A stretch of 64,000 nt of DNA from Gnetum montanum (Eukaryota; Streptophyta; Gnetopsida; Gnetales; Gnetaceae), in NCBI GenBank assembly GCA_015680685.1, contig MNCI01004325.1:18073-82072 (forward strand). Reading direction: 5' to 3'. Below are positions 22,781 through 33,185 of the stretch, one piece after another. A program made the position numbers and the translations under genes. Position 1 is the stretch's first letter. Each line of letters opens with the position of its first letter. Below the pieces are notes generated by a model that had not been told where the DNA came from, made no database searches, and saw nothing but the letters and a program-made list of their open reading frames with translations.

Positions 22781-23260
22781 AAGTAATTAAAGTAATTAAT
22801 TAAGATAAATTAAATAGTAAACATAAGTAGGATCATTTCGAGCATATGTGTAACACTTGGTAATCCTAGTAACGCTTAACATTTGATAACCCAGTAGTGC
22901 TATACATGTTCAAGATATGTACAACAAGTGGGAACACATGCTTATGTTAGGATTAGTTAAGTGTTAGCTAGTTGTTAGACTAATTTAGCAATTAAATCCC
23001 TTTATTCATTATTCTTTGTCCTTAGGTGACTTAGAACATAAACATATAAAAATGATAAAAATCATATGCCTCGGTTACACTTAACCATATCCTTGTCCTC
23101 ACAAGTGTAACTAGGAAGACAATGATTGCAACAGTTGATTCACCTCCTAGACCAATGTACCTAGAAACCTAAAAGTCCTTGGAATTTTAATGGATCATGT
23201 ATAAAAAATTGTGATTCATATGGTTGGGTGTAGGGTCTACTCATTGGTCATCACCTCCTA
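22780..23260 (+). repeat. Truncated plus-strand LTR fragment
   Basis: It resembles the second half of the 55196-56014 LTR: TTCGAGCATATGTGTAACACTTGGTAA, CAACAAGTGGGAACA, CATATGCCTCGGTTACACTTAACC, and finally TTCATATGGTTGGGTGTAGG near 23215-23235. Many substitutions and the missing first half mark it as old. It interrupts the minus-strand element in opposite orientation. Confidence 0.5.
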
Positions 23261-23723
23261 AAAGCAAGGTTTAGCTTTTAATGCCCTTGTATAACCATGC
23301 CTATAAGTGTCTGCAAGCATTTAAGAAGTTGAATGTAGAACATACCTATCTTGTAAAACACACATGTTGGTGTTGAAAAATTGAGAAAATAATGCTATAT
23401 TATAAAAAACCATAGAATTATGATTGAATATACTAATGAGATGAAATGGGATTAGAAGAGATTTTAGAAATTGGGATGGGAGGTGTCTTACCATAGGCAG
23501 AATGAATCCCTAAGTAGAATATGTGGTTAAAGTAATCATTAGCATTTCCATCCAAGATCCAAACCAAGTTCTTACCACTTTCTAGTTGCATCACTTTGTA
23601 TCATCCCTAAGACTAACAACTACAAGACTACCACTAATGTAAGAAGTATTACTACTTGGCAATGTAGTTTAGGGAAGGAGTTTATTAATAGCAAACTTAT
23701 TTTTGAGATTTCTAAGAAGCCAC

Positions 23724-23870
23724 CTACCTTCAAGCATGGGTAACATGTCTTTCTAGTAGGACTCACAAAAATTTTATTTTGTGTTTTTATTATTTTTTTA
23801 TTGTGCTGACCTTACTAGAGGACTACCTTCAGGCATGGGTAACATGTCTTTCTAGTGATATAGTAAGGTA
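23724..23870. repeat. ~96-bp-spaced duplication inside the old gypsy element
   Basis: The sequence GCATGGGTAACATGTCTTTCT occurs twice with similar flanks, near 23733 and 23829. A related single copy lies in the plus-strand relative at about 31737-31780 in the opposite orientation, as expected for homologous element positions. Confidence 0.65.
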
Positions 23871-24479
23871 GCACTTATTATACCCTTCCATTTTTTGTTA
23901 GAACTCAAGAAAATAATAAAATATCAACAATAGGATAAGACTCATAGGAGTAGTCTCAGAGAATTCAAAAATCCACTTAATATCACATGCTTTTCATTCC
24001 CACTTGGTTCTTTACTTTTCTATCCAAGCATAATGATCATAGATTTATTTTAGTTGTATTGTGAAAAGAATATCATTATGACCATGCTAAAAACCTCTTA
24101 TTATTGGAAATGAGTGGATGGATGATGTGGTCTCATTGTACATAGAATTAGTCCTTCATGATTTGATAATATAGAGTAATGTACACCTTATTGGGACTAC
24201 ATCTTACTTTATTCCTTTGCACTTTATTGGATAAATCAACAAAAATATGTACAAAAAATAGCAAAAATGATAGGAAAATGGAAAAATAAAGAAATAATTT
24301 GAAAGATGTCAAAGAATAACAAATAATTATAAAATGGAAAAAGTATAAAAGAATGAAGATATCAAAAATATGAAAAAGTAGTAAAAAAAGAAAAAAGTAT
24401 GACAAAAATTATAAGCTAAAAATTAGAAACCAAAAAGTTGAAATGTACTTATCAATTCCTAAGTCAAGAAAGGGCATAT

Positions 24480-24490
24480 CCCCCATGACT
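24480..24490 (-). promoter_or_regulatory. Internal polypurine-tract-like motif (old gypsy copy)
   Basis: The minus strand reads AGTCATGGGGG, followed by GATATG. It lies shortly downstream of the protease, the same relative place as 43055-43065 and 59449-59459 in the related elements. Confidence 0.55.
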
Positions 24491-25039
24491 GAACTCATGG
24501 GCAAGTGTTTAGAAAATGGACCCTAGATCCTTAGTATCATGTACTCTAGATTTCTTATTTATTTTCCTTAGTGATTTAGATTTTTGTTTATTATCCTATG
24601 TGACATTGATGATACTCAAATTCTAAATTTTTGGAGATATATATTCTATTGGACTAGATGGTCTTTTCATTTTAGAATGTCCAACTCTATTTTCTTGTTT
24701 ATTCTTAAATTAAAATTTTGAGTCTCCATTTCCTCTATTTGTCAGTGTATGATTATGGTTTAGGATATCCCTTTGTAAGCTCTCAGTTTGAGTCATTTTC
24801 TTAAAGTGGGAGTTAATAGGTGATTCAAATATTTCCATGCATGTCTTAGATAATTTTACATTCTTAGTTCTTAGCCACTGGGCGTTTTTTGGTTTAGTCA
24901 TCATTATTTCTTATTGCACACACACTTGTCTCTTCCATCTATTGTGGGCTAGTGTACAAAACATGTTGAAATTTTGAAATTTTGGACTACAACTACATCA
25001 TTCTTTGTCATCAATGATGCATGGAATTCTTTGCATATG

Positions 25040-25400
25040 TATGGCTCATTACTCCTCTTAATTAGAAATTTCCAAGGATAAGTTTCTTATTTTTAACTTA
25101 GCAGCAATTGTGCTAAGCCATGCTCTCCCCATAATAATAGGAAAGTCCTTATTATCATTCTTCACGTCAATCACTAGAAAATATGCTAGATAAGACCATC
25201 CATCAATAGCAATCACTATATCTTTTATCTATTCCAAAGGAATAATGACTAATTGGCCTGCAAGCTCTAGTCTTATGTTACACTTGTTTAATGGTGGTAG
25301 GTTCCATGCCTTGTATGTTTCTTGAGATATCAGGTTAACTCCAAAACTTGAGTTTAGTACAGATTTGCATGATGAATGTTTGACAATTTGCAAATAAATC
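25040..25400 (-). pseudogene. Retropepsin-like protease remnant (old gypsy copy)
   Basis: The minus strand reads KAWNLPPLNKCNIRLELAGQ, GWSYLAYFLVIDVKN, then DFPIIMGRAWLSTI and KIRNLSLEIS. It is colinear with the protease at 58723-59150. It has a stop after the hydrophobic strand and no following RT. Confidence 0.75.
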
Positions 25401-26099
25401 AGAGGATTTCACAGATCTATTCTTTTCTTATGAAGATTTCTTACTTTTAACTAGTCTGATACTATTGTAGTTAGCATGACAACAATAATCTTTTGAATTG
25501 ATTGATGTAGAAGTATGATGTTTGTAGAAGAATCATTCATATAAAAAAATTGTTTGGATGGAGTCCTTATTCTACCAACCTTTTCTAGACTTGTTTTGAA
25601 GAATGGACATTTCTAAGATTCTTCTTTAGTATTGATGGTGTGATCCTCTCTCTGTATATTCACTACCCTAACAACATTTTTCTACTATGGCTGTGATGGC
25701 AATTCTTCTTGCATGCTTGGTGAAAATACTATTGGTAGAGAATTAGGAGGTTGGGTTGACAAACCAACTACTAGTTGATGTGCATAGTGATGGGCCTATA
25801 ATACTATGGTGAATAATAATGAGAAGAAGTGTGGATTGAATCATTTCCTAGAGAGATTGGATGTTGCACATAATATCCATAAGGATCTACTTGCCTATAT
25901 GGATATTGTTACCTTGGCAATAGCATTGCCCATGGTTGTGGTTGTTGCCACTGCTACTGGTATTACTCCTATGGTTAGCAGTAGGCTTTGCTCAGATAGT
26001 ATGTTGGTTGGAAAGGTTGTTTGAGATTACCCTAAGGATAAGGTAATCATCTCAGCATCTACTTTTTAACAGATCTTAGGTTAGGTGTGTATGTCCTAG

Positions 26100-27200
26100 A
26101 CTCTTGTAAGTGGGCCATGACAGGGAAACATCACTTAGAATGTTCATACTAGCACACTTTACATCCTTCCTTCTCTTCTAAACTGAATTTTGTACATTCC
26201 TGAATTGTAGAAACTTTTCCTTTCTATTTATATCTTTCTTTTCTATGATCTCTTCTCTTCTTCTTATCTTTGCCTTTTTTCCAATGCTTGTTCAATCCTT
26301 TCTTCTAATATCTTGAAAGGTGTAACAAATTTCTCATCCACCAAGTCCCACATTTTGTCTACCTTCGTTGTTATGTCATTAACCAATTTTTGAATTAGTA
26401 GAGTCTTCTTTTGAATGACATCCTCCAAGGTTTCATCTTCTTGTTTATCACACATCCCAACATTCCATTTCCTTATTGATGGATCTCAATTATATTCTTT
26501 AATTGATTCTCTTTTCTTTACTTCATCTTCCTCTTTTCCCACTTGGTCTATCAACCTTTGGAGTTGAGGGATGGTCATCTCTAATAATCTTCCTTGGATG
26601 TATACCCTAAGGGATTCACTAGTTTTGTTTCTTAACCTATCAATGCTATGTTTGAGTTGTTATCTCTATGAGAATCCATGGCCTAGACATTTATGTAGTA
26701 GAGAATAATATCTACCCATTACCACATCAAGGGATTCATGTATTACTTGCTTTCATCCCTAGATTTGTTTTCTTAAATTTGACACTCTTGAGTATGTCTA
26801 ATACTTATAATTAAAAATCTCTAGCGTGGTAATCTATCTTTTGATTGACTCTAGTTCTAAGGATCTATACTAGCTTTCTACCTCCTTGATGAGTTTTCTG
26901 GGAAATAAATTTAGTTTATGCTAATTACTTTTAATATTTTAAAGGACATAGGCATTATGTAATTCTTGAAGATGGTGTTGTGGATTTGCATTATATTCAC
27001 CTTCAAATTTAGAAATATTATTCATGTCTAGTCATTTGATGTGACTATGCCTTATGTGCTTGGTTGGAATATATACTACTTCTCTGATATTGATCATGCT
27101 ATGAGTGGCCAAAAAGGGCTCTTCATGGTCATCAAGTTCACAAGTTCTATTGTGGTAGTGTCTTCTTTAGTGCTCATTATGCTCTTTCTCTTCATGCCTA
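26100..27200 (-). pseudogene. Gag remnant (old gypsy copy)
   Basis: The minus strand shows FEGEYNANPQHHLQEFHNAY, then FPRKLIKEVESWYRSLELE, LLHKCLGHGFS and GRLLEM, then the open segment 26264-26455, a charged probable coiled coil (KTLLIQKLVNDITTKVDKMW). This order matches the gags of the other three relatives. A degraded Cys/His cluster near 26130-26160 corresponds to their zinc knuckle. N-terminal, Lys-rich sequence continues to about 27830. Confidence 0.7.
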
Positions 27201-28146
27201 ATCCTATCTCTTCTTTGTTCATACTTATCTTCTTCCTCATCAAGATACCTTTTGTGATATTCATGCCTATCATAATCCCTACATATTTTCCTATTGTAAT
27301 CTCTAAGTCTTCATTCCCTCCTATCAAAGTTTGTTTATGCTTGTGAGGAGGAAGATAAAGTAGTTGGAGAATGATGCCAGCTGGCTCTTGTTGTGACTTT
27401 GTAATTCATTCCTTTGTAATTCCATAGAAGCTCTAGGCCTTGAGCTCCACCTATGTTTATAGTCTTTTGCCTCTATCCTTGGTGTCTTTGTAATAGTCGA
27501 ATGTAATTGTACCTTGATAGGTTCTTCCAAATGAATAATAGATGTTTGTGAGTGGTCTTTATGATTGTGGTGAAGTTTCTTTGTTAAGAATACACCATCA
27601 TTAATTTCCTCTAGGACAACATTAGGGTTAACTTTCTTTTCTTTGCAATTTTCATGTCTTGTCTCAATAGCAACATCTCTCCATGTTTGTGCCTTTGTGG
27701 GTTGATACAACTTGGTCATGTGTTTGATCACATGATACCCTTCTTATGCATGGCCTAGGTTCATCCTCATTAATGTTTCTAGAAGCATAGATGGTGTTGA
27801 ATGTTTTGGAGGCAAAACGATATTACCTTGCAAGTCTCTCCACCTTAACTGCTTATTTTAGTGAAAGATTAATGTAAAATCAAGATAATAGGGATCAGTA
27901 TGAGTGTATTAAATCCTTTTTTAAATAGGCACACTTGAGTCTTCATCATCATGTCTCTTTTCATGACTCTTTTGTGGCTCTTTAGCAGGTGATAACTTCT
28001 CTTTAAGTGTTGAAACTATATTGTGTGCTTAACACATTAAATATGTGTGCGTGTGTTATTAGAATTAATTAAGAATGTAAGGGATAACTTTGTGTTTCTT
28101 GATACAATAAACTCTATAAGATCAACTACTCAACAAACATTGACAC

Positions 28147-28166
28147 ATCCCTAGCAATCACACTAA
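28147..28166 (-). promoter_or_regulatory. Primer-binding site of the old gypsy element
   Basis: The minus strand reads TTAGTGTGATTGCTAGGGAT directly after the LTR end TCATCA. It is a mutated version of the TGGCGCCGTTGCCGGGGA site, which pairs with the 3' end of plant tRNA-Asp. Confidence 0.7.
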
Positions 28167-28222
28167 TGATGAGTGATTAGGTACCCCAACACTCTATCAT
28201 ACAAGTCACAAGTGTTCACATG
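28167..28222 (-). repeat. Distal part of the split 5' LTR (old gypsy)
   Basis: These 56 bp are the end of the 5' LTR, cut off from 37025-37839 by the plus-strand element. The last five bases, ACATG, are repeated at 37025-37029 as the target duplication of that element. Confidence 0.85.
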
Positions 28223-29086
28223 TGATGAATCGTGATTCATCAAGCTACGATATTAGACCCCTGATATCAGATCCATGATATCGAGTACGAGATATCACAA
28301 CCCAAATAATGATATCAAATACATGATATCATGACTCTTGTGTGAGCCTATAAATACACATGTAGGCACACGAGAGGAGTCAGTCTTTTAAGTTTTGAAA
28401 TAGTTAGTTTTTCAATTAGTAGATAGAAGTTAGTTCATTTCTTAGTTCCTCTCAACCCTTTCTCCTAGTGCATGCCCATAGTGTGATGATTGTAATTGTA
28501 TGAAATCCTTTATTTGAGTGTGGCATACTTGGACATGCACATGACTAGAAATAAAGATCGACATTACTTCATCATTGCAGCATTCACTTAGTTTAATTAC
28601 TTAATTTTAATTGTTATTAAACATAGAATGAGTACAACTTAATCATGAGCATCTATGTGTGACTGCTTGGTATCCTAGTAGCGTACTCGGGCCATGCGCT
28701 TGGTAATCCTAGTGGTAGTCGTGCACAAGGCCCAGGATGTGTACAGATGATTGAGGAATAGATGCTTATTGCACTTAGGTTGTCTTAGATTCTCTTCCCC
28801 TATCTCATCTTAGCTTAACTCTCTCCCCCTTTTCCTCCTAGCTTAGCTAAAGTTATTTTCCATCACCTCCAGGAGTAGCAGTAGTTTAGGAACACATCAT
28901 ACACCTCACTCTAGACTAAACCATATGTGACAAAGTAAATACTAGTCTAGGTGGGAAGATAGCGAATTGTGATCAGTGAGTAACTATCTAGATACCACAA
29001 CTAGCCCATATATGGAGTTTGACCAGATCATGCATGAAACACTCATATTCGTATGGTTGAGTGTAGGGGTACCATGCCACTCATCA
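28223..29086 (+). repeat. 5' LTR of the 28.2-37.0 kb element
   Basis: 864 bp from TGATGAATCGTGATTCATCA to CCACTCATCA. The U3 start holds a run of GATATC/GATATT words (28248-28340), followed by CCTATAAATACA, a TATA box near 28346-28357. A cytosine- and thymine-rich block follows farther down. Confidence 0.92.
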
Positions 29087-29087
29087 G

Positions 29088-29105
29088 TGGCACCGTTTCT
29101 GGGGA
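29088..29105 (+). promoter_or_regulatory. Primer-binding site, tRNA-Asp type
   Basis: TGGCACCGTTTCTGGGGA follows one base after the LTR. It matches the complement of the 3' end of plant tRNA-Asp except at a few positions. Confidence 0.85.
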
Positions 29106-29224
29106 TAGTGCTAGTTATCAAGATTACTTATATCATATAAGATTGTTGTAACAAAGTATTAATGATATATCTTCTATAAAATAATAATAATAATTGTAAT
29201 TAAATCACACACAAATTCACAACC

Positions 29225-30350
29225 ATGTCTCTCTCACAAGACTATGACAATGCAACAACTAGTAAGGCAATTCATTGGAGAACCAACGAATTATACAATG
29301 ATGAAGATGAAGTTTGGAGTACCCAATCTGATGTAAGGGTTTCCTATGAACATAAACAAAGACAACATCATCCTAGCTCATGAATGCATAACATACCAAG
29401 TGATAATGAACCCCTACTGGCCACTACAAGCCTAACGCAAATACAAGAGGTTGTTCAAATATCCCGCAGGCATCGCAAGGAAAGCCGTCTACCCAAGCTT
29501 GAATTAAACAACTTTTCTAAGTTTTTAGGAGGCTATGATTTAGATCCACAACAACATTTACAAGCCTTCTATGATGCCTGTGCATGGAACAACATTGATA
29601 ATGGATGGATAAACTTAAGCTCTTTCTTGCAACACTTGTTGGCCAAGCAAAAGTATGGTATAGGTCTTTAAAACCAAGATCAATTTGATGTTGGCCAACA
29701 ATGGTAGAACTATTTAATGAAAGATATCAAACTTATGCAAGACTGTTAGCCTTGAGGAGACAAATCCAAGAGTGGAAACAAGAGCAACATGAACCATTGG
29801 ACATGGCCTTAGAAAGATGTTATGCATTGTTAAACAACTGCCTAGGGCATGGGTTCTCCGAGGAAAGGCTAATGTACCACATCATAGATGGGCTCCGTAA
29901 TGAAACAAGGGAAATGTTAGGGATGTATGCTCGAGGTCAACTATATGAGCTATGAACCTACCAAATCCAAGAGCTTATTAAGAGGGTAGCAAAAGAAGAA
30001 GGAGAAATGGCTAGATGGGAGAATGTTGAAAAATCTCAACAGGCCCAAAAATCAACAAGGGCCCATGATTATGAAGAGGTGAAATCAACTCATCTCAAGG
30101 AGGTGGAACCATCTTTATCAATACTACAATCATTGGATGAAGTTGAGGCAAAGATCAATAAGATGATGGAATGGATGCATATAAAATGTAGACAATATGC
30201 CAACATTATTGGAGGAACAGTCATGACGAACTAAGAAGCAGGACAAAATACCCTTAGATAATCGGAAAGAAGGGTTGAAGAAAATAAGAGCTCAACTGCC
30301 AATCATACGTATTAATGCAACATTTACCTGTACGATCACCCCAAGGGCCA
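29225..30350 (+). pseudogene. Gag (nearly open, few lesions)
   Basis: Gag packages element RNA. An N-terminal segment (ATG near 29225) leads to the core: LPKLELNNFSKFLGGYDLDP and LQAFYDACAWNN (29384-29671); a frameshift near 29670; then LFNERYQTYARLLALRRQI, LDMALERCYALLNNCLGHGF and DGLRNETREMLGMYARGQL (29701-29955); one stop; then a Lys/Glu-rich segment to 30234 ending in MMEWMH. A damaged Cys/His motif (CNIYLYDHPKGQC) is read near 30312-30352. Only about three lesions are visible, fewer than in the sister copies. No protease follows. Confidence 0.8.
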
Positions 30351-32550
30351 ATGTCCAATCTTGTCATATTTACAGGAGCATTGGGGAAGCATGTTACATC
30401 TAGAGTTTGTATAGAGATACTATGTTCAATCACAGTGGCAACAATCCTAGTCATGGGGGAGGCCACCCCCAAACTAGTTACACCCTTCATACCATCTGAA
30501 CCTAAGTGCTTATCAAGTTCAACATCCTATTTCCCCAACTGGGTCAACATCTTCTACCTCACCAAATTATTATTATTCTTCTCAATACTATCAACCCATA
30601 TCCTCACCAATAGGACCACCACCTTGGGTACCTTACACTTCTCCTTAATTTCAAAATTCTCATCCTTCACCTCCTTCTACATCACCACCAACTGTACCCG
30701 AAGGATTTGCATGATAGCATCAACCCATGAACGTTACTTGTGCTTCTACTATCAACAGCAGTGGGAATCCTCCATAACATCGTAGGCATCCCTTATTTAG
30801 ACATGACCATAAGAAGGGACAACATAGTTCTAAGCCCACTGCATCCTCCAACTCAGCACAAGTCCAACACTGTGGTGTGTCTTCCTCTACAACACCTCAT
30901 GTTACTTTATTTGGGCCACTAAGCAATACTCCAACAACTATGCAGCCTAATGAATATAGCCACATAGGGAGACATATCGATCCTTGCATACCATCTTACA
31001 GTCACAAGTACCATAGTGGGTCAACTTTGTATCAATTAACCACACCTTATAATCTACCCCACTATGCCAACTTTAATTAAGTGTGTGAACCCCAATGGGG
31101 TAAGTATGATCGAGTCCCAATATTTCCAACATGCAAGGATCCCAATTCTTTATTTATTAATCCTAGCCATGCTCAACTGTTTAGTTATGGGGGATACCCC
31201 CCATTCTAATAACAAGCAGGATTAATGAATTTTTTTCATTTTCTTTAATTTTGAAATTTTTGTTTTTTAGTTTTTTACTTTTCAACTTATTGTTTGATCT
31301 TCTTGCCTTTTTGTCTTTTTATCTTTTTACCTTTTTATGAGTAATCTCATCTAGGAATAAAACACTCATGTGAACCATTGGTTGAGGTGTTGATTTATGC
31401 TATCAAGTCTCAGGTGACTAATTACTTGAACAGTGAGCCCACAACATCCACCTACCCATTCCATTAATAAGAGGTTCTACCTTGGGAACAATGATATTCC
31501 TAATCATTACAACTTAAAGTAACTTTTGTGTTATTATGCCCAGAATGAAGAAGGATGGACCACGAGGGAATGGTTAGGGTGTGACATCAAGGGGACTTAT
31601 GGATTTTCTTTGGTGACCTTTGTAGGAGTTATCATGCAGCTTGGTTGTACTAAGATCCTTGTAGATCTAATGAAAAATGGGAGTAAGAGTAATCAAAAGG
31701 CACTCAACCAGAAAAAATAATGCTATTCTAGGAGGTCCCACTAGAAAGATATGCACCCATCCCTGAAGGTAGGTGGCTTTTCTAGATTAAGTAATACTTC
31801 AAAAAAAACCCAAAAATAAGTGCCACAAAGTAAAATCACTCCTTCCTTGAACAAAACACCAAGTGATCGTATGCCTTGCTATCATGGTGCTCTTATGGTT
31901 GTCCATCATCGAATGAAGTAATGCGATGTCACTGATCAGAGGAATGGACTTGATCCTAATTTTGGAGTGACAGGCTAATGACACACTAATCATGCCTTAC
32001 ACGTAGGATTCATTGTGCCCTAAGTTAGTTACCTCATCTCCCAATCTCTACAATTCCTTCTATGATTTACCTCACCTCGCTGTTTGTGTAATTGTGGCTT
32101 GTAACTCGAGTAGCATGGGATTCATATCTCATCACAGTGATATCTACATATATGTGTTTTGTGAGATTGGTGTGGATTACATTTAACCCTTCTAGTGCCT
32201 ATGGACATTTTAAGGTGTGGTTACGCAAGGGCATTATAGGTTGGAACCTGCTTTGGGGAGGACCCACTTGTGTAACCCTTGTAATTTTCACTCATAACAC
32301 ATCTCCTACACATCATCTAATACCCTCCAATTATTACCAATGTTCTTCTTTCTCTTATCATCCTTCTGGTTCAAATGTTCCTATGAGTCAACACATGTCC
32401 TTTTTCCTCATACTTTTCATGCCTTTCATTGTCAAACTTTACACTATTATACTTTTTGTACCTTCAAGACTAGTTTATATTACCCTAGACCCTTTACATT
32501 GACCTAAATTCCTTTGTTATACCTTGGAGTTTCAAAAATTTATAAATTTT
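30351..32550 (+). other. Region between gag and the second ORF
   Basis: Proline/serine/threonine-rich frames (about 30480-31080) continue from gag as the linker that precedes the protease in sister elements, but the protease itself is missing; compared with the old copy roughly 1 kb is absent. No coding signal was recognised from 31080 to 32550. An AGTCATGGGGG motif lies at 30449-30459. Confidence 0.6.
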
Positions 32551-32572
32551 TCTAAGTACCCTATCTTCGATA

Positions 32573-32696
32573 GGACCCGATATCGGATCCCTGATATTGG
32601 GTCGGCCGCGATATTGGGTCCTCGCTAGTCGGTACGCGATATCATGTCCTTAAAATCTATATATATGGATACTGCCCCCCCCCCCCCCCCCCCCCC
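32573..32696 (+). promoter_or_regulatory. Internal U3-like module: GATATC cluster, TATA run, poly-C
   Basis: CGATATCGGATCCCTGATATTGGG (32579 on), more CGATATTGGG/CGATATC words to 32644, then TATATATA at 32659-32666 and a run of 22 C at 32675-32696. The GATATC words closely resemble those at the start of the LTR (28248-28310). This suggests a copied promoter piece placed about 0.5 kb before the second ORF. The promoter role is inferred from similarity only. Confidence 0.45.
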
Positions 32697-32870
32697 AAGT
32701 GAACATCAACACCATTTGCAACTATTCATTTGGGGGAGTTTTTCAAATTTTTTTCTACGACTCGTGATTGTTCATCTCTTGTTCCAATAACCATAACTCG
32801 CTTGCTAGCGCTCTAATTTTCATTTCATTTGAACCTACTTGAACCTAGAGTGTTCAGCTTAGTCGTGGGG

Positions 32871-32881
32871 GAAGGGTACAC
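32871..32881 (+). promoter_or_regulatory. Internal polypurine-tract-like motif
   Basis: AGTCGTGGGGG followed by AAGGG. It is identical to the core of the terminal polypurine tract at 36165-36175 and lies between the U3-like module and the second ORF. Confidence 0.55.
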
Positions 32882-33185
32882 ACTGAATTTCATATAAATT
32901 TTTCAAAATTCATCATTACCCAAAGAACACTATCAAGGGTAATTATTTATAAAAATAATAAGCATGTGCCAAAAACAATTTCATCTCCTTATCTATACCA
33001 GGAAATTAAACTTTGAAGCCACCTGAGCAAAGTGGGCCAAATATTAAAATTTTTTAGGGATATATACATAAAAATTTCTAACCTTAAATCACACAGAATA
33101 AAAACAGATTCATTAAGGCAAGGAGTAAGGTATAACTTAACTTTGATAAGCAACCTTACTAATGATTGGCCCTGTGTGATTACAA

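Noticed and set aside
30315-30785. A 156-codon frame in the gag linker
   Set aside because: It is in a different frame from the gag continuation; the Pro/Ser-rich linker of sister elements is the better reading.
32092-32502. A 136-codon plus-strand frame that could be a gene
   Set aside because: Biased composition, no domain, no match in the sister copy and no partner reading frame; treated as chance.
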